A stretch of DNA of 64,000 bases from NCBI GenBank assembly GCA_000720535.1, contig JOAZ01000006.1:1-64000 (forward strand), read 5' to 3'. Numbering within the stretch: position 1 is the stretch's first letter; each line of letters opens with the position of its first letter. Positions 30,385-42,815 of this stretch are shown here, piece after piece. The translations under genes and the position numbers were made by a program. A model generated the notes under the pieces. The model had not been told where the DNA came from, ran no database searches, and was given only the letters and a program-made list of their open reading frames with translations. Origin of the DNA: Streptomyces halstedii (GTDB lineage: Bacteria; Actinomycetota; Actinomycetes; Streptomycetales; Streptomycetaceae).

Positions 30385-32280
30385 TCAGACCGCCCTCATC
30401 AGCAGGGTCGCGGCGATGAGTACCGCCGTACCGCCGAACATCGAGACCGCGTAGGTGCGGGCGTAGCCGTTCTGCAGCTTGCGCAGCCGGCCGGAGAGCC
30501 CGCCCATCGAGGCGGCCGTACCGTTGACGACGCCGTCGACCAGGGTGTGGTCCACGTAGACCAGGGACCGGGTGAGGTGTTCGCCGCCCCGGACCAGGAC
30601 CACGTGGTTGAAGTCGTCCTGGAGCAGGTCGCGGCGGGCCGCCCGGGTGAGCAGGGAACCGCGCGGGGCGACGGCCGGGACCGGCTTGCGCCCGTACACG
30701 GACCAGGCGACGGCGACCCCGATGACGAGGACCACCATGGTGGCCGCCGTGACCGTGGTCGCGCTGATCGGCGCGTCGCCGTGGTCGTGTCCGGTGACGG
30801 GCTCCAGCCAGTGCAGGAACCGGTCGCCGATGGAGAAGAACCCTCCGGCGAAGACTGATCCGAAGGCGAGCACGATCATGGGGATCGTCATCGACTTGGG
30901 TGACTCGTGCGGGTGCGGCTCACGGCCCTCGGCGTCCGGCTGCCAGCGCTTCTGGCCGAAGAACGTCATCAGCATCACGCGTGTCATGTAGAACGCGGTG
31001 ATCGCGGCGCCCAGCAGGGCCACGGAGCCGAGGATCCAGCCCTCGGTGCCGCCCTTGGCGAACGCCGCCTCGATGATCTTGTCCTTGGAGAAGAAGCCGG
31101 ACAGGCCGGGGAAGCCGATGATCGCGAGGTAGCCGAGGCCGAAGGTGACGAAGGTGACCGGCATGTACGTCCGCAGGCCGCCGTACCTCCGCATGTCCAC
31201 CTCGTCGTTCATGCCGTGCATGACCGAACCGGCTCCGAGGAAGAGCCCGGCCTTGAAGAAGCCGTGCGTCACCAGGTGCATGATCGCGAAGACGTAGCCG
31301 ATGGGACCGAGACCGGCGGCGAGGACCATGTAGCCGATCTGCGACATCGTCGAACCGGCCAGCGCCTTCTTGATGTCGTCCTTGGCGCAACCGACGATCG
31401 CACCGAAGAGCAGTGTGACCGCGCCGACGATCGCGACGACCAGCTGGGCGTCCGGGGCGGCGTTGAAGATCACGCCGGAGCGGACGATCAGATAGACGCC
31501 CGCGGTCACCATGGTGGCGGCGTGGATGAGGGCCGAGACCGGGGTCGGGCCCTCCATCGCGTCACCCAGCCAGGACTGCAACGGCACCTGGGCGGACTTG
31601 CCGCAGGCCGCGAGCAGCAGCATCAGGCCGATCGCCGTGAGCTTGCCCTCGCTCGCGTCCCCGGTCGCCCCGAGCACCGGCCCGAAGGCGAAGGTGCCGA
31701 AGGTGGTGAACATCAGCATGATCGCGATGGACAGCCCGATGTCACCGACCCGGTTGACCAGGAAGGCCTTCTTCGCGGCGGTGGCCGCGCTGGGCTTGTG
31801 CTGCCAGAAGCCGATGAGCAGGTACGACGCCAGACCGACGCCCTCCCACCCGGCGTACAGCAGCAGGTAGTTGTCGGCGAGGACCAGGAGGAGCATCGCC
31901 GCGAGGAACAGGTTCAGGAAGCCGAAGAAGCGGCGGCGGCGTTCGTCGTGCTCCATGTAGCCGATGGAGTAGATGTGGATCAGGGTGCCCACACCCGTGA
32001 TCAGCAGGACGAACGTCATCGACAGCTGGTCGAGCTGGAAGGCCACGTCGGCCTGGAAGCCCTCGACGGGGATCCAGCTGAACAGCTTCTGGTGCAGGGC
32101 GCGGTCGTCGGCGCCCTTGCCCAGCATGTCGGTGAAGAGCACGGCGCCGATGACGAAGGACGCGGCGGCGAGCAGCGTACCGATCCAGTGTCCGGACCGG
32201 TCGAGCCGGCGGCCGCCGCAGAGCAGGACCGCCGCTCCGAGCAGGGGCGCCGCGACCAGCAGCGCGATCAGGTTTTCCAC
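30385..32280 (-). CDS. nuoL: NADH-quinone oxidoreductase subunit L
   Basis: The 631-residue subunit has about 16 helices including the antiporter core ([35 protein letters not shown]) and a C-terminal lateral helix extending along the membrane arm, with [17 protein letters not shown]. It carries the distal proton path of complex I. Start is GTG 32280, 12 bp after the nuoK stop. Sequence is intact and collinear with neighbouring nuo genes. Confidence 0.96.
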   Translation of the reverse strand: MENLIALLVAAPLLGAAVLLCGGRRLDRSGHWIGTLLAAASFVIGAVLFTDMLGKGADDRALHQKLFSWIPVEGFQADVAFQLDQLSMTFVLLITGVGTLIHIYSIGYMEHDERRRRFFGFLNLFLAAMLLLVLADNYLLLYAGWEGVGLASYLLIGFWQHKPSAATAAKKAFLVNRVGDIGLSIAIMLMFTTFGTFAFGPVLGATGDASEGKLTAIGLMLLLAACGKSAQVPLQSWLGDAMEGPTPVSALIHAATMVTAGVYLIVRSGVIFNAAPDAQLVVAIVGAVTLLFGAIVGCAKDDIKKALAGSTMSQIGYMVLAAGLGPIGYVFAIMHLVTHGFFKAGLFLGAGSVMHGMNDEVDMRRYGGLRTYMPVTFVTFGLGYLAIIGFPGLSGFFSKDKIIEAAFAKGGTEGWILGSVALLGAAITAFYMTRVMLMTFFGQKRWQPDAEGREPHPHESPKSMTIPMIVLAFGSVFAGGFFSIGDRFLHWLEPVTGHDHGDAPISATTVTAATMVVLVIGVAVAWSVYGRKPVPAVAPRGSLLTRAARRDLLQDDFNHVVLVRGGEHLTRSLVYVDHTLVDGVVNGTAASMGGLSGRLRKLQNGYARTYAVSMFGGTAVLIAATLLMRAV

Positions 32281-32292
32281 GACAGCGACCCC

Positions 32293-32592
32293 TTACAGCT
32301 TCATCAGGCTGGCGTCGTCGACCGAGGCCGAGTGGCGGGAGCGGAACAGCGACACGATGATCGCGAGCCCGACCACGACCTCCGCGGCGGCGACGACCAT
32401 CGTGAAGAAGGCGAGGATCTGGCCGTCGAGGTTGCCGTGCATCCGGGAGAACGTGACGAGCGTGAGATTGCAGGCGTTCAGCATCAGCTCGATGCACATG
32501 AACACCACGATCGCGTTCCGCCTGATCAGCACCCCGGAGGCGCCGATCGTGAACAAAAGGGCCGCGAGGTAGAGGTAGTTGACCGGATTCAC
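32293..32592 (-). CDS. nuoK: NADH-quinone oxidoreductase subunit K
   Basis: The 99-residue subunit has three helices; two conserved glutamates in the helices [12 protein letters not shown] and [13 protein letters not shown] form part of the proton path near NuoJ and NuoA. It begins with GTG 32592, overlapping the nuoJ stop by four bases (GTGA), a typical coupled arrangement. Length is that of the family. Confidence 0.96.
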   Translation of the reverse strand: MNPVNYLYLAALLFTIGASGVLIRRNAIVVFMCIELMLNACNLTLVTFSRMHGNLDGQILAFFTMVVAAAEVVVGLAIIVSLFRSRHSASVDDASLMKL

Positions 32593-33470
32593 TTGGCGAC
32601 CTCCTCCCCTTCTTCCGCGTGGTTCTTCGGAGCGCCGCCCTCGGACGCCTCGGCCCGGTCCGCGGGGGCGCGGCCCAGCCGCTCGCCGGACCGCTGCTCC
32701 AGCGCCTTGAGGTCGGCGAGCGCCTCGTCGGAGACGTCGCGGATCTGGCCGCGGCGGCGCAGCGTCTGCATGACGGTCAGCTCGGACGGGGTGCCGTCCG
32801 GGAGCAGTCCGGCGATGTCCACGGCGTTGTGCCGGGCGTAGACACCGGGGGCCGGCAGCGGCGGTACCTGACCGCTGCGCACCCGCTCCTGGGACAGCTC
32901 CCGCTGGGTCTTGGCGCGCTCGGTGCGCTCCCGGTGGGTGAGCAGCATCGCGCCGACGGTCGCCGTGATCAGCAGGGCGCCGGTGATCTCGAACGCGAAG
33001 ACGTACCTGGTGAAGATGAGGTTGGCCAGGCCCTCGACGTTCCCGCCGTGCAGGGCGTTGGCCGCGCCGAGACCGTTGAAGCTGCGCAGCGAGGCCTGGC
33101 CGATGCCGGCGATCAGGAGGACGCCGAAGCCGAGCCCGCAGCCGGCGGCCAGCCAGCGCTGGCCCTTGATGGTCTCCTTCAGGGAGTCCGCCGCCGTCAC
33201 GCCGACGAGCATGACGACGAAGAGGAACAGCATCATGATCGCGCCGGTGTAGACGACGATCTGGACGATGCCCAGGAAATAGGCGCCGTTGGCGAGGTAG
33301 AAGACCGCCAGCACGATCATCGTGGCGGCGAGCGACAGCGCGCTGTGCACCGCCCTCTTCATCAGGATCGTGGAGAACGCCCCGATGACGGCGACGGTGC
33401 CCAGCAGCCAGAACTGGACGGCCTCGCCGGTCGAGGTGGCGGAGGCGGCCGCGGCCAGTGCGGAGGTCAT
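32589..33470 (-). CDS. nuoJ: NADH-quinone oxidoreductase subunit J
   Basis: The 293-residue membrane subunit has five helices in its first 180 residues ([20 protein letters not shown]-like first helix; [25 protein letters not shown]) followed by a long hydrophilic C-terminal extension of about 110 residues, absent from the E. coli protein (184 aa) but known in actinobacteria. ATG 33470 overlaps the nuoI stop (ATGA). It contributes to the membrane arm near the quinone-linked E-channel. Confidence 0.95.
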   Translation of the reverse strand: MTSALAAAASATSTGEAVQFWLLGTVAVIGAFSTILMKRAVHSALSLAATMIVLAVFYLANGAYFLGIVQIVVYTGAIMMLFLFVVMLVGVTAADSLKETIKGQRWLAAGCGLGFGVLLIAGIGQASLRSFNGLGAANALHGGNVEGLANLIFTRYVFAFEITGALLITATVGAMLLTHRERTERAKTQRELSQERVRSGQVPPLPAPGVYARHNAVDIAGLLPDGTPSELTVMQTLRRRGQIRDVSDEALADLKALEQRSGERLGRAPADRAEASEGGAPKNHAEEGEEVAK

Positions 33471-34063
33471 ACGTCCACCTCCTTGTCGGCCTCGCCCTTG
33501 GAGACGGCCCTCTGGCGCTCGGTCCCGGGGGCGGCCTCGCTCACCAGGCCCCGGTAGTAGTCCTGTTCGTCCATGCCGGGGAAGATCGCGTGCGGGCTGT
33601 CGACCATGCCCTCCTCCAGTCCCGCGAGGAGTTCGTCCTTGGTGTAGATGAGGCTCGCCCGGGTGGTGTTGGCGAGCTCGAAGTCGTTGGTCATGGTCAG
33701 CGCCCGGGTCGGGCACGCCTCGATGCACAGCCCGCACAGGATGCAGCGGGCGTAGTTGATCTGGTAGACGCGGCCGTAGCGCTCGCCCGGGGAGTAGCGC
33801 TCCTCGTCGGTGTTGTCCGCGCCCTCCACGTAGATCGCGTCGGCGGGACAGGCCCAGGCGCACAGCTCGCAGCCGATGCACTTCTCCAGGCCGTCGGGGT
33901 GCCGGTTGAGCTGGTGCCGGCCGTGGAAGCGCGGCGCCGTCACCTTCGGCGTCTCCGGGTACTGCTCGGTCAGCCGCTTCTTGAACATGGCCTTGAAGGT
34001 CACGCTGAAGCCGGCGACCGGATTCATGAACATGTCCCCTGAGGGCTCCGATGGCTCAGACAC
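33467..34063 (-). CDS. nuoI: NADH-quinone oxidoreductase subunit I
   Basis: The 198-residue peripheral-arm subunit carries the two [4Fe-4S] clusters N6a and N6b: [12 protein letters not shown] and [12 protein letters not shown], each with the fourth ligand in the other motif. GTG 34063 is preferred over openings further upstream because GGAGG lies about seven bases before it and the nuoH stop overlaps by eight bases. Clusters pass electrons from NuoG towards N2 in NuoB. Confidence 0.95.
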   Translation of the reverse strand: MSEPSEPSGDMFMNPVAGFSVTFKAMFKKRLTEQYPETPKVTAPRFHGRHQLNRHPDGLEKCIGCELCAWACPADAIYVEGADNTDEERYSPGERYGRVYQINYARCILCGLCIEACPTRALTMTNDFELANTTRASLIYTKDELLAGLEEGMVDSPHAIFPGMDEQDYYRGLVSEAAPGTERQRAVSKGEADKEVDV

Positions 34064-35459
34064 CGTCGGCCTCCTTTCCGTTACCGGCGAGATCGTCACT
34101 CTGAGTATCCGGTCCGCCACTGACAACGAGCTGCCGCTCATGTCGCGGCCTGCGGCGCGGCACCGGCGGCAGGGTCTGGCCGGGCAGCGGCGGCACCGGG
34201 AACCCGCCCGCCATCGGGTCGAACGCCGGCTCCGGCCCGGCCGCCTCCTCGGCGGCCTTGGCCTTGCGGTCGCGGAAGACGTCGGCGACGAAGGAGATCA
34301 GCAGGACCGCGATGACGGCCCCGACGACGTACAGCACGATCCTGGAGAAGTCGTAGCCCTCGTTGCTCAGGGCCCTGACGGTGGCGACCATCATCAGCCA
34401 GACCACGGCGACCGGGATCAGGACCTTCCAGCCGAGCTTCATCAGCTGGTCGTAGCGGACGCGTGGCAGGGTGCCGCGCAGCCAGATGAAGAAGAAGAGG
34501 AGCAGCTGCACCTTGAGGACGAACCAGAGCATCGGCCACCAGCCGTGGTTCGCGCCCTCCCAGAAGGTGCTGACCGGGTACGGGGCCCGCCAGCCGCCGA
34601 GGAACAGCGTCACGGAGACCGCCGAGACGGTGACCATGTTGACGTACTCGGCGAGCATGAACATCGCGAACTTGATGGAGGAGTACTCGGTGTTGAAGCC
34701 GCCGACGAGGTCGCCCTCGGACTCGGGCATGTCGAACGGGGCGCGGTTGGTCTCCCCGACCATGGTGACGATGTAGATGATGAAGGAGACCGGCAGCAGG
34801 ATGACGAACCAGCGGTCCTGCTGCGCCTCGACGATCTGCGAGGTGGACATGGACCCGGAGTAGAGGAACACCGAGGCGAACGCGGCGCCCATGGCGATCT
34901 CGTAGCTGATCATCTGGGCGCACGAGCGCAGTCCGCCGAGCAGCGGGTACGTCGATCCGGAGGACCAGCCGGCCAGCACGATGCCGTAGATGCCGACGGA
35001 GGCGACCGCGAGGATGTACAGCATCGCGATCGGCAGGTCGGTCAGCTGCATCGTCGTACGGTGGCCGAAGATCGACACCTCGTTGCCGGACGGGCCGAAC
35101 GGGATGACCGCGATCGCCATGAACGCCGGTGCGGCGGCCACGATCGGGGCCAGGACGTAGACGACCTTGTCGGCGCGCTTGACGACGACGTCTTCCTTCA
35201 GCATCAGCTTCACCCCGTCGGCCAGCGACTGGAGCAAGCCCCAGGGGCCGTGCCGGTTGGGTCCGATGCGCAGTTGCATCCAGGCGACGACCTTGCGCTC
35301 CCACACGATGGCGAAGAGCACCGTCACCATCAGGAACGCGAAGCAGAACACCGCCTTGACGACGACGAGCCACCACGGGTCCGTGCCGAACAGCGAGAGG
35401 TCCTCGGCGGCCAGGACGGCGTCCTGGGGTGCCGCGGCGAGTCGGGCGAGGCCGGTCAC
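34056..35459 (-). CDS. nuoH: NADH-quinone oxidoreductase subunit H
   Basis: The 467-residue subunit has about eight helices and the quinone-chamber motifs [28 protein letters not shown] and [24 protein letters not shown]. It connects the peripheral arm to the membrane arm and shapes the menaquinone site. The C-terminal 60-70 residues form a low-complexity tail rich in Pro and Arg that is longer than in E. coli. GTG 35459 overlaps the nuoG stop. Confidence 0.96.
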   Translation of the reverse strand: MTGLARLAAAPQDAVLAAEDLSLFGTDPWWLVVVKAVFCFAFLMVTVLFAIVWERKVVAWMQLRIGPNRHGPWGLLQSLADGVKLMLKEDVVVKRADKVVYVLAPIVAAAPAFMAIAVIPFGPSGNEVSIFGHRTTMQLTDLPIAMLYILAVASVGIYGIVLAGWSSGSTYPLLGGLRSCAQMISYEIAMGAAFASVFLYSGSMSTSQIVEAQQDRWFVILLPVSFIIYIVTMVGETNRAPFDMPESEGDLVGGFNTEYSSIKFAMFMLAEYVNMVTVSAVSVTLFLGGWRAPYPVSTFWEGANHGWWPMLWFVLKVQLLLFFFIWLRGTLPRVRYDQLMKLGWKVLIPVAVVWLMMVATVRALSNEGYDFSRIVLYVVGAVIAVLLISFVADVFRDRKAKAAEEAAGPEPAFDPMAGGFPVPPLPGQTLPPVPRRRPRHERQLVVSGGPDTQSDDLAGNGKEADGV

Positions 35460-37984
35460 TCTCCTACCTCCGATGTCACGGCATCCTCCGGGGTCACGGC
35501 GCGGGAAGCGGGGGCGGCGGCCGGATGGATCCGGACCAGTCCGCCCGGCTGCGCGCCGGTGTCGGCCGGAACGCCCCGGCCGACGGAGTCGAGCGGCACC
35601 CAGACGACCCGGTCCGGCATCTCGGTGACCACCAGCGGGAGTTCGGTGGTGCCCGCGGGGCCGGTGACGGCGAGCAGGTCGCCGTCCTTCACCCCGGTCT
35701 CGGCGGCGGTGGCGGCGGAGAGCCGGGCGACGGCCGCGTGCCGCGTCCCGGCCAGGGCCTCGTCGCCCTCCTGGAGCCGGCCCCGGTCGAGCAGCATCCG
35801 GTGGCCCGCGAGGACCGCCTCGCCGTCGCCGGGCCGGGGCAGCGGCCGGGAGGACTCCCGGGGGTCCTCCGCACGGGAGCCCTGCCAGCCGGCGAGCCGG
35901 TCCAGCTCGCGCCGGGCGGCCCGCAGGTCGGGCAGGGCCAGGTGGACGTCGAGGGCGTCGGCCAGCATGTGCAGCACCCGGGCGTCGGACGGGCAGAGTG
36001 TCCGGGGCAGTTGCTCCGGCTTGAGCGCGGCCTCGAACATCCGTGCCCTGCCCTCCCAGTTGAGGAAGGTCCCGGCCTTCTCCGCGACGGCCGCGACGGG
36101 CAGCACCACGTCGGCGCGCTCGGTGACCGCGCCCGGCCGCAGCTCCAGCGAGACCAGGAAGCCGACCTCGTCCAGCGCCCGCAGGGCGCGTGCCGGGTCG
36201 GGCAGGTCCTCCGGGTCGACGCCCGCGACCAGCAGCGCCGCCAGCTCGCCGGTGGCCGCGGCCTCCACGATCTGACCGGTGTCACGGCCGTGGCCGGTGG
36301 GGAGCTGGGCGACGCCCCAGAGCGCCGCCACCTCCGCGCGGGCCCGCGGGTCGGTGGCCGGACGGCCTCCGGGCAGCAGCGACGGAATGGCTCCCGCCTC
36401 CAGCGCACCGCGCTCACCGGCCCGCCGCGGGATCCACACGGGTGTGGCACCGGTGGCCGCCGCGGTGCGCAGTACGGCGGTCAGCGCGCCGGGCACGGTG
36501 GCGAGCCGCTCCCCGATCACGATCACGGCGCCTTCCCCGCGCAGCGCCTCGGCGGCGGCGGTGCCGTCGGCCTCCAGGCCGACCCCGCCCGCGAGCGCGT
36601 CCAGCCATTCGGTCTCGGTGCCCGGCGCGGCGGCGAGCAGGGTGCCGCCCGCCTTGGTGAGGCCGCGGCTGGCGTGCGAGGCGAGCGCGAACGTCCGCTG
36701 GCCGCGCTTGCGGTGGGCCTTGCGCAGCCGCAGGAAGACGCCGGGCGCCTCCTCCTCGGACTCGAAGCCCACCAGCAGGACCGCCGGGGCCTTCTCCAGC
36801 GCGGTGTAGGTGACCCCGCCGCCGTCCAGGTCGCGTCCGCGTCCGGCCACCCGGGCGGCGAGGAAGTCGGCCTCCTCGGCGCTGTGTGTCCGGGCCCGGA
36901 AGTCGATGTCGTTGGTGCCGAGGGCGACGCGGGCGAACTTGCTGTACGCGTAGGCGTCCTCGACGGTCAGCCGGCCGCCGGTGAGGACACCGGCCCGGCC
37001 GTGTGCGGCCGCCAGTCCGGCCGCCGCCACCTGGAGCGCCTCGGGCCAGCTCGCCTTCTCCAGCACGCCGTCCGCGTTGCGGACCAGCGGGGTGGTGAGC
37101 CGGTCGCGCTGCTGGGCGTAGCGGAAGCCGAAGCGGCCCTTGTCGCAGAGCCACTCCTCGTTGACCTCGGGCTCGTTGGCGGCGAGCCGCCGCATGACCT
37201 TGCCGCGCCGGTGGTCGGTGCGGGTGGCGCAGCCGCCCGCGCAGTGCTCGCAGACCGAGGGCGTGGAGACCAGGTCGAAGGGGCGGGAGCGGAACCGGTA
37301 CGCGGCCGAGGTGAGTGCCCCGACCGGGCAGATCTGGATGGTGTTGCCGGAGAAGTACGACTCGAAGGGGTCGCCCTCGCCCGTACCGACCTGCTGGAGC
37401 GCCCCGCGTTCGATCAGCTCGATCATCGGGTCGCCGGCCACCTGGTTGGAGAAGCGGGTGCAGCGCGCGCAGAGCACGCAGCGCTCGCGGTCCAGCAGCA
37501 CCTGGGTGGAGACCGGCACCGGCTTCTCGAAGGTGCGCTTCTTGCCGTCGAAGCGGGAGTCGGTCCCGCCGTGCGACATCGCCTGGTTCTGGAGGGGGCA
37601 TTCGCCGCCCTTGTCGCAGACCGGGCAGTCCAGGGGGTGGTTGATGAGCAGGAGCTCCATCACCCCCTTCTGGGCCTTCTCCGCGACGGGTGAGGTGATC
37701 TGCGACTTGACGACCATGCCGTCGGTGCAGGTGATGGTGCAGGAGGCCATCGGCTTGCGCTGGCCCTCCACCTCCACGATGCACTGCCGGCAGGCACCGG
37801 CCGGGTCGAGCAGCGGATGGTCGCAGAAGCGCGGGATCTCGATGCCGAGGAGTTCGGCGGCCCGGATGACCAGGGTCCCCTTGGGGACACTGATCTCGAT
37901 GCCGTCGATGGTCAGCGTGACGAGGTCCTCGGGCGGGACGGCCGCCTCGCCGCCCCCGGAGGGCGCACTCGTGGTGACTGTCAT
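35456..37984 (-). CDS. nuoG: NADH-quinone oxidoreductase subunit G
   Basis: The 842-residue subunit is the molybdopterin-fold scaffold of complex I. Its N-terminal 250 residues carry the [2Fe-2S] N1b ligands ([16 protein letters not shown]), the N5 and N4 cysteine sets ([25 protein letters not shown] with later CPVGAL), and the extra CEHCAGGC plus WLCDKGRF set that forms cluster N7. ATG 37984 overlaps the nuoF stop. N7 is present in E. coli and Thermus but absent from mitochondria. Confidence 0.95.
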   Translation of the reverse strand: MTVTTSAPSGGGEAAVPPEDLVTLTIDGIEISVPKGTLVIRAAELLGIEIPRFCDHPLLDPAGACRQCIVEVEGQRKPMASCTITCTDGMVVKSQITSPVAEKAQKGVMELLLINHPLDCPVCDKGGECPLQNQAMSHGGTDSRFDGKKRTFEKPVPVSTQVLLDRERCVLCARCTRFSNQVAGDPMIELIERGALQQVGTGEGDPFESYFSGNTIQICPVGALTSAAYRFRSRPFDLVSTPSVCEHCAGGCATRTDHRRGKVMRRLAANEPEVNEEWLCDKGRFGFRYAQQRDRLTTPLVRNADGVLEKASWPEALQVAAAGLAAAHGRAGVLTGGRLTVEDAYAYSKFARVALGTNDIDFRARTHSAEEADFLAARVAGRGRDLDGGGVTYTALEKAPAVLLVGFESEEEAPGVFLRLRKAHRKRGQRTFALASHASRGLTKAGGTLLAAAPGTETEWLDALAGGVGLEADGTAAAEALRGEGAVIVIGERLATVPGALTAVLRTAAATGATPVWIPRRAGERGALEAGAIPSLLPGGRPATDPRARAEVAALWGVAQLPTGHGRDTGQIVEAAATGELAALLVAGVDPEDLPDPARALRALDEVGFLVSLELRPGAVTERADVVLPVAAVAEKAGTFLNWEGRARMFEAALKPEQLPRTLCPSDARVLHMLADALDVHLALPDLRAARRELDRLAGWQGSRAEDPRESSRPLPRPGDGEAVLAGHRMLLDRGRLQEGDEALAGTRHAAVARLSAATAAETGVKDGDLLAVTGPAGTTELPLVVTEMPDRVVWVPLDSVGRGVPADTGAQPGGLVRIHPAAAPASRAVTPEDAVTSEVGE

Positions 37985-39354
37985 GCGTTCACCCCCCGGT
38001 GAGCGGTCGTGTCGTCGGTGTCGTCGGCCCAGAGGGTCGACCTGGCCGGATCGAAGGGGCAGCCCTTGCCGGTGATGTGCTGCTCGTACTCCTCGCGGAA
38101 GTACTTCAGCGAGGAGAAGATCGGTGAGGCGGCGCCGTCGCCGAGGGCGCAGAACGACTTGCCGTTTATGTTGTCGGCGATGTCGTTCAGCTTGTCGAGG
38201 TCGGCCGCCTCTCCCTTGCCGGCCTCGATGTCGCGGAGCAACTGGACGAGCCAGTAGGTGCCTTCGCGGCAGGGTGTGCACTTGCCGCAGGACTCGTGGG
38301 CGTAGAACTCGGTCCACCGGGTGACGGCCCGGACCACACAGGTGGTCTCGTCGAAGCACTGGAGGGCCTTGGTGCCGAGCATGGACCCGGCGGCGCCGAC
38401 GCCCTCGTAGTCCAGCGGGACGTCGAGGTGTTCGTCGGTGAACATCGGGGTGGAGGAGCCGCCCGGGGTCCAGAACTTCAGCCGGTGCCCGGCGCGCATC
38501 CCGCCGCTCATGTCGAGCAGTTGGCGCAGGGTGATGCCGAGCGGGGCCTCGTACTGGCCGGGGCTGGTGACGTGGCCGCTGAGCGAGTAGAGCGTGAAGC
38601 CCGGGGACTTCTCGCTGCCCATCGACTTGAACCAGTCCTTGCCCCGGTTCAGGATCGCGGGAACCGAGGCGATGGACTCGACGTTGTTCACCACGGTGGG
38701 GCAGGCGTACAGACCGGCGACCGCGGGGAAGGGGGGACGCAGCCGGGGCTGGCCGCGCCGTCCTTCGAGCGAGTCGAGCAGCGCGGTCTCCTCTCCGCAG
38801 ATGTAGGCGCCCGCGCCCGCGTGGACGGTGAGTTCGAGATCGAGTCCCGAGCCCATGATGTCCGAGCCGAGGTAGCCCGCCGCGTACGCCTCGCGGACCG
38901 CCTCGTGCAGCCGCCGCAGTACGGGGACGACCTCACCCCGCAGGTAGATGAAGGCGTGCGAGGAGCGGATCGCGTAGCAGGCGATCACGATGCCCTCGAT
39001 GAGGCTGTGCGGGTTGGCGAAGAGGAGCGGGATGTCCTTGCAGGTCCCGGGCTCCGACTCGTCGGCGTTGACCACCAGGTAGTGCGGCTTGCCGTCGCCC
39101 TGCGGGATGAACTGCCACTTCATCCCGGTGGGGAAGCCGGCACCGCCGCGTCCGCGCAGACCGGAGTCCTTGACGTACGCGATGAGGTCGTCGGGCGGCA
39201 TGGCCAGGGCCTTGCGCAGGCCCTCGTAGCCGTCGTGGCGCCGGTAGGTCTCCAGCGTCCAGGGCTCCGGCTCGTCCCAGAAGGCGGACAGGACCGGGGA
39301 CAGGAGCTTCTCGGGGCTGGTCCCGTTCTTGTCGATCTCGGCGGCCAAGGTCAT
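37981..39354 (-). CDS. nuoF: NADH-quinone oxidoreductase subunit F
   Basis: The 457-residue subunit binds NADH, FMN and [4Fe-4S] N3. Visible are the flavin/NADH loop [46 protein letters not shown], and the N3 ligands [13 protein letters not shown] with the distant FCALGD cysteine. ATG 39354 shares one base with the nuoE stop (TGATG). It is the electron entry site. Confidence 0.97.
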   Translation of the reverse strand: MTLAAEIDKNGTSPEKLLSPVLSAFWDEPEPWTLETYRRHDGYEGLRKALAMPPDDLIAYVKDSGLRGRGGAGFPTGMKWQFIPQGDGKPHYLVVNADESEPGTCKDIPLLFANPHSLIEGIVIACYAIRSSHAFIYLRGEVVPVLRRLHEAVREAYAAGYLGSDIMGSGLDLELTVHAGAGAYICGEETALLDSLEGRRGQPRLRPPFPAVAGLYACPTVVNNVESIASVPAILNRGKDWFKSMGSEKSPGFTLYSLSGHVTSPGQYEAPLGITLRQLLDMSGGMRAGHRLKFWTPGGSSTPMFTDEHLDVPLDYEGVGAAGSMLGTKALQCFDETTCVVRAVTRWTEFYAHESCGKCTPCREGTYWLVQLLRDIEAGKGEAADLDKLNDIADNINGKSFCALGDGAASPIFSSLKYFREEYEQHITGKGCPFDPARSTLWADDTDDTTAHRGVNA

Positions 39355-40211
39355 CACTCCCCCTCCTCGGCTGCGGGCCCGGCCGGGTTCGCCGGGTCGG
39401 AGGCCGATGTCTGCTGCGGTGCGTCGTGCGAGCTGAGGTGCTCGGTCGGCGACGGGTCGTGCGCCGGGGTGTCGCGGGGCGCCTCGCCCCGCGGGCCGAC
39501 GACCCGCGCCTGCGGTACGGCCTCGCCCTTGGCGAGCTTCAGCCCGACCAGCGAGGCGGGGCCCGCACCACCGGTCGCCTCGACGGCGCCGGGGCGGGTG
39601 TCGGGGAAGCCGGCCAGGATCCGGGCCGTCTCCTTGTAGGTGCACAGGGGGGCGCCGCGGGTGGGTTCGACGGTCCGCCCGGCGATCAGGTCGTCGACGA
39701 GCCGGGTGGCGCTCTCCGGGGTCTGGTTGTCGAAGAACTCCCAGTTGACCATCACCACGGGCGCGAAGTCGCAGGCCGCGTTGCACTCGATGTTCTCCAG
39801 GGTGACCTTGCCGTCCTCGGTGGTCTCGTCCTTGCCGACGCCGAGGTGCTCCTTGAGCCGGTCGTAGATGGCGTCGCCGCCCATGACCGCGCACAGGGTG
39901 TTGGTGCAGACCCCCACCTGGTAGTCACCGCTCGGCTTGCGCCGGTACATCGAGTAGAAGGTGGCGACGGCGGTCACCTCGGCGGCCGTGAGGCCGAGCT
40001 GCTCGGCGCAGAAGGCCATGCCCGTACGGGAGACGAAGCCCTCCTCGGACTGCGTCAGGTGGAGCAGGGGCAGCAGGGCCGAGCGGCTGTCGGGGTAGCG
40101 GGCGATCACCTCCTTCGCGTCCGCTTCGAGCCGGGCCCGCACGTCGGCCGGGTAGGCGGGGGCGGGGAGCTGCGGCATCCCCAGACTGACTTCTCGCTCG
40201 GACGCGGTCAC
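39354..40211 (-). CDS. nuoE: NADH-quinone oxidoreductase subunit E
   Basis: The 285-residue subunit holds the [2Fe-2S] N1a ligands in [13 protein letters not shown] and [14 protein letters not shown]. coli NuoE is about 166 residues; the last ~90 residues here are a Pro/Ala/Thr-rich tail ending in [10 protein letters not shown] with no recognisable fold. GTG 40211 overlaps nuoD by four bases. Together with NuoF and NuoG it forms the NADH dehydrogenase module. Confidence 0.95.
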   Translation of the reverse strand: MTASEREVSLGMPQLPAPAYPADVRARLEADAKEVIARYPDSRSALLPLLHLTQSEEGFVSRTGMAFCAEQLGLTAAEVTAVATFYSMYRRKPSGDYQVGVCTNTLCAVMGGDAIYDRLKEHLGVGKDETTEDGKVTLENIECNAACDFAPVVMVNWEFFDNQTPESATRLVDDLIAGRTVEPTRGAPLCTYKETARILAGFPDTRPGAVEATGGAGPASLVGLKLAKGEAVPQARVVGPRGEAPRDTPAHDPSPTEHLSSHDAPQQTSASDPANPAGPAAEEGE

Positions 40212-41530
40212 CGGTCGACGCCTCCCATCACGGGGTCGATGGACGCGACGGCGACGATGACGTCGGCCACCTGGCCGCCCTCGCACATCGCCGCCATGGC
40301 CTGGAGGTTGGTGAAGGACGGGTCGCGGAAGTGGACCCGGAAGGGGCGGGTGCCGCCGTCCGAGACGACGTGCACGCCCAGTTCGCCCTTGGGGGACTCC
40401 ATGGCGGTGTACGTCTGCCCGGCCGGGACCCGGAAGCCCTCGGTCACCAGCTTGAAGTGGTGGATCAGGGCCTCCATGGAGGTGCCCATGATGTTCTTGA
40501 TGTGGTCGAGCGAGTTCCCGAGGCCGTCGGGGCCGAGCGCGAGCTGCGCGGGCCAGGCGATCTTCTTGTCGGCGACCATGACCGGGCCGGGCTCCAGCCG
40601 GTCCAGGCACTGCTCGACGATCCGGAGCGACTGCCGCATCTCCTCCAGCCGGATGAGGAAGCGGCCGTAGGCGTCGCAGGTGTCCGCGGTGGGCACCTCG
40701 AAGTCGTACGTCTCGTAGCCGCAGTACGGGTCGGTCCTGCGCAGGTCGTGCGGGAGGCCGGCGGACCTGAGTACCGGGCCGGTGGCACCGAGCGCCATGC
40801 AGCCGGCCAGGTCGAGGTAACCGACGTCGCGCATCCGGGCCTTGAAGATGGGGTTGCCGGTGGCGAGCTTGTCGTACTCCGGCAGGTTCTTCTTCAGGGT
40901 CCTGACGGTCTCGCGGATCCGGTCGACCGCGCCGGGCGGGAGGTCCTGGGCCAGGCCGCCGGGCCGGATGAACGCGTGGTTCATCCGCAGGCCGGTGATC
41001 AGCTCGAAGAGGTCGAGGACGAGTTCACGGTCGCGGAAGCCGTAGATCATGATCGTCGTGGCGCCCAGCTCCATGCCGCCGGTGGCGACGCACACCAGGT
41101 GCGAGGAGATCCGGTTGAGCTCCATCAGCAGCACGCGCAGGACGGTGGCCCGGTCGGGGACCTGGTCCTCGATGCCGAGGAGCTTCTCGACCCCGAGGCA
41201 GTAGGCCGCCTCGTTGAAGAAGGGGGTGAGGTAGTCCATGCGGGTGACGAAGGTGGTGCCCTGGGTCCAGCTGCGGAATTCGAGGTTCTTCTCGATCCCG
41301 GTGTGGAGGTAGCCGATACCGCAGCGGGCCTCCTGGACCGTCTCGCCGTCGATCTCCAGGATCAGCCGCAGCACGCCGTGCGTGGAGGGGTGCTGGGGGC
41401 CCATGTTGACGATGATGCGTTCGTCGTCGGCCTTGGCGGCCGACTCGACGACCTCGTCCCAGTCGCCGCCGGTGACCGTGTACACGGTCCCCTCGGTGGT
41501 GGTGCGGGGCGTTGCTCGGGGAGTGGTCAT
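40208..41530 (-). CDS. nuoD: NADH-quinone oxidoreductase subunit D
   Basis: The 440-residue 49-kDa subunit contains [24 protein letters not shown]-like [12 protein letters not shown] and VDRIRETV, the quinone-site residues that derive from the hydrogenase large subunit. It is separate from NuoC, unlike the fused NuoCD of E. coli. A short N-terminal extension (about 30 residues, [13 protein letters not shown]) precedes the core. ATG 41530 shares a base with the nuoC stop. Confidence 0.96.
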   Translation of the reverse strand: MTTPRATPRTTTEGTVYTVTGGDWDEVVESAAKADDERIIVNMGPQHPSTHGVLRLILEIDGETVQEARCGIGYLHTGIEKNLEFRSWTQGTTFVTRMDYLTPFFNEAAYCLGVEKLLGIEDQVPDRATVLRVLLMELNRISSHLVCVATGGMELGATTIMIYGFRDRELVLDLFELITGLRMNHAFIRPGGLAQDLPPGAVDRIRETVRTLKKNLPEYDKLATGNPIFKARMRDVGYLDLAGCMALGATGPVLRSAGLPHDLRRTDPYCGYETYDFEVPTADTCDAYGRFLIRLEEMRQSLRIVEQCLDRLEPGPVMVADKKIAWPAQLALGPDGLGNSLDHIKNIMGTSMEALIHHFKLVTEGFRVPAGQTYTAMESPKGELGVHVVSDGGTRPFRVHFRDPSFTNLQAMAAMCEGGQVADVIVAVASIDPVMGGVDR

Positions 41531-42246
41531 CAGCTGTACGACCTCCGCTGGTCCGGAGCCGGGATCTTGGCGCCCTTGTACTCGACGGCGATGCCGCCGA
41601 GCGGGTAGTCCTTGCGCTGCGGGAAGCCCTGCCAGTCGTCCGGCATCATGATCCGGGTGAGGGCGGGGTGCCCGTCGAAGACCAGCCCGAAGAAGTCGTA
41701 GGTCTCGCGCTCGTGCCAGTCGTTGGTCGGGTAGACCTCGACCAGGGACGGGATGTGCGGGTCGCTGTCCGGGGCGGACACCTCCAGGCGGATCAGCCGC
41801 CCGTGGGTCAGCGACCGCAGGTGGTAGACCGCGTGCAGCTCGCGGCCCGTGTCCCCCAGGTAGTGCACGCCGCTCACCCCGGTGCAGAGCTCGAAGCGCA
41901 GGGCGGGGTCGTCGCGCAGGGTGCGGGCGACCTGGAGCAGGTGCTCGCGGGCGATGTGGAAGGTGAGTTCGGCCCGGTCGACGACGGTCTTCCCGATGAC
42001 CTCGGCGGGGACCAGGCCCTGTTCCTCCAGGGCTCCCTCCAGCTCGTCGGCCACCTCGTCGAACCAGCCGCCGTACGGCCGGGAGGCGGCGCCCGGCAGG
42101 GTCACGCTCCGGACGAGGCCGCCGTAGCCGGAGGTGTCGCCGCCGTTGTTCGCGCCGAACATGCCCTTGCGTACGCCGATGACCTCGCCGGAGCGGTCGT
42201 TGGGCGCGGGCACCTGGCCGCTGTTGGTGTTGAGTTCGTCGCTCAC
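41530..42246 (-). CDS. nuoC: NADH-quinone oxidoreductase subunit C
   Basis: The 238-residue 30-kDa subunit has the signature [37 protein letters not shown] (seen here at its C-terminal third), which contacts NuoD. The first 50 residues are a variable extension (Asn/Gly/Ser rich). GTG 42246 overlaps the nuoB stop by four bases. Standard component of the peripheral arm. Confidence 0.96.
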   Translation of the reverse strand: MSDELNTNSGQVPAPNDRSGEVIGVRKGMFGANNGGDTSGYGGLVRSVTLPGAASRPYGGWFDEVADELEGALEEQGLVPAEVIGKTVVDRAELTFHIAREHLLQVARTLRDDPALRFELCTGVSGVHYLGDTGRELHAVYHLRSLTHGRLIRLEVSAPDSDPHIPSLVEVYPTNDWHERETYDFFGLVFDGHPALTRIMMPDDWQGFPQRKDYPLGGIAVEYKGAKIPAPDQRRSYS

Positions 42247-42797
42247 CGCAGCAGCCCCTTCATCTCGATCAGGGGGAGCGCCTTGAGGGCCGCCTCCTCC
42301 GCCTCGCGGGCGGCCTCCTCCGCGTTGACCCCGAGCTTGGTGCCCTGGATCTTCTGGTGGAGCTTGAGGATGGCGTCCATCAGCATCTCGGGACGCGGCG
42401 GACAGCCGGGCAGATAGATATCGACCGGGACAATATGATCAACACCCTGAACAATGGCGTAATTATTGAACATTCCGCCCGATGACGCGCAAACGCCCAT
42501 GGAGATGACCCACTTGGGGCTCGGCATCTGGTCGTAGACCTGCCTCAGGACGGGGGCCATCTTCTGGCTCACCCGCCCCGCGACGATCATCAGGTCCGCC
42601 TGCCGCGGCGAGCCGCGGAAGACCTCCATGCCGAAGCGGGCCAGGTCGTAGCGCCCGGCCCCCGTGGTCATCATCTCGATGGCGCAACAGGCGAGGCCGA
42701 AGGTGGCGGGGAAGACGGAGGACTTCCGCACCCACCCGGCGGCCTGTTCGACAGTGGTCAGCACGAAGCCGCTCGGCAGCTTCTCTTCGAGTCCCAT
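42243..42797 (-). CDS. nuoB: NADH-quinone oxidoreductase subunit B
   Basis: The 184-residue PSST subunit binds cluster N2, the final electron carrier before menaquinone. The ligands are in [11 protein letters not shown] (the adjacent cysteine pair), [12 protein letters not shown] and [10 protein letters not shown]. It begins 18 bp after nuoA. A 30-residue acidic C-terminal helix ([15 protein letters not shown]) is an actinobacterial addition. No oddities. Confidence 0.97.
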   Translation of the reverse strand: MGLEEKLPSGFVLTTVEQAAGWVRKSSVFPATFGLACCAIEMMTTGAGRYDLARFGMEVFRGSPRQADLMIVAGRVSQKMAPVLRQVYDQMPSPKWVISMGVCASSGGMFNNYAIVQGVDHIVPVDIYLPGCPPRPEMLMDAILKLHQKIQGTKLGVNAEEAAREAEEAALKALPLIEMKGLLR

Positions 42798-42815
42798 GGT
42801 GTGCCCCTCAGCCCC

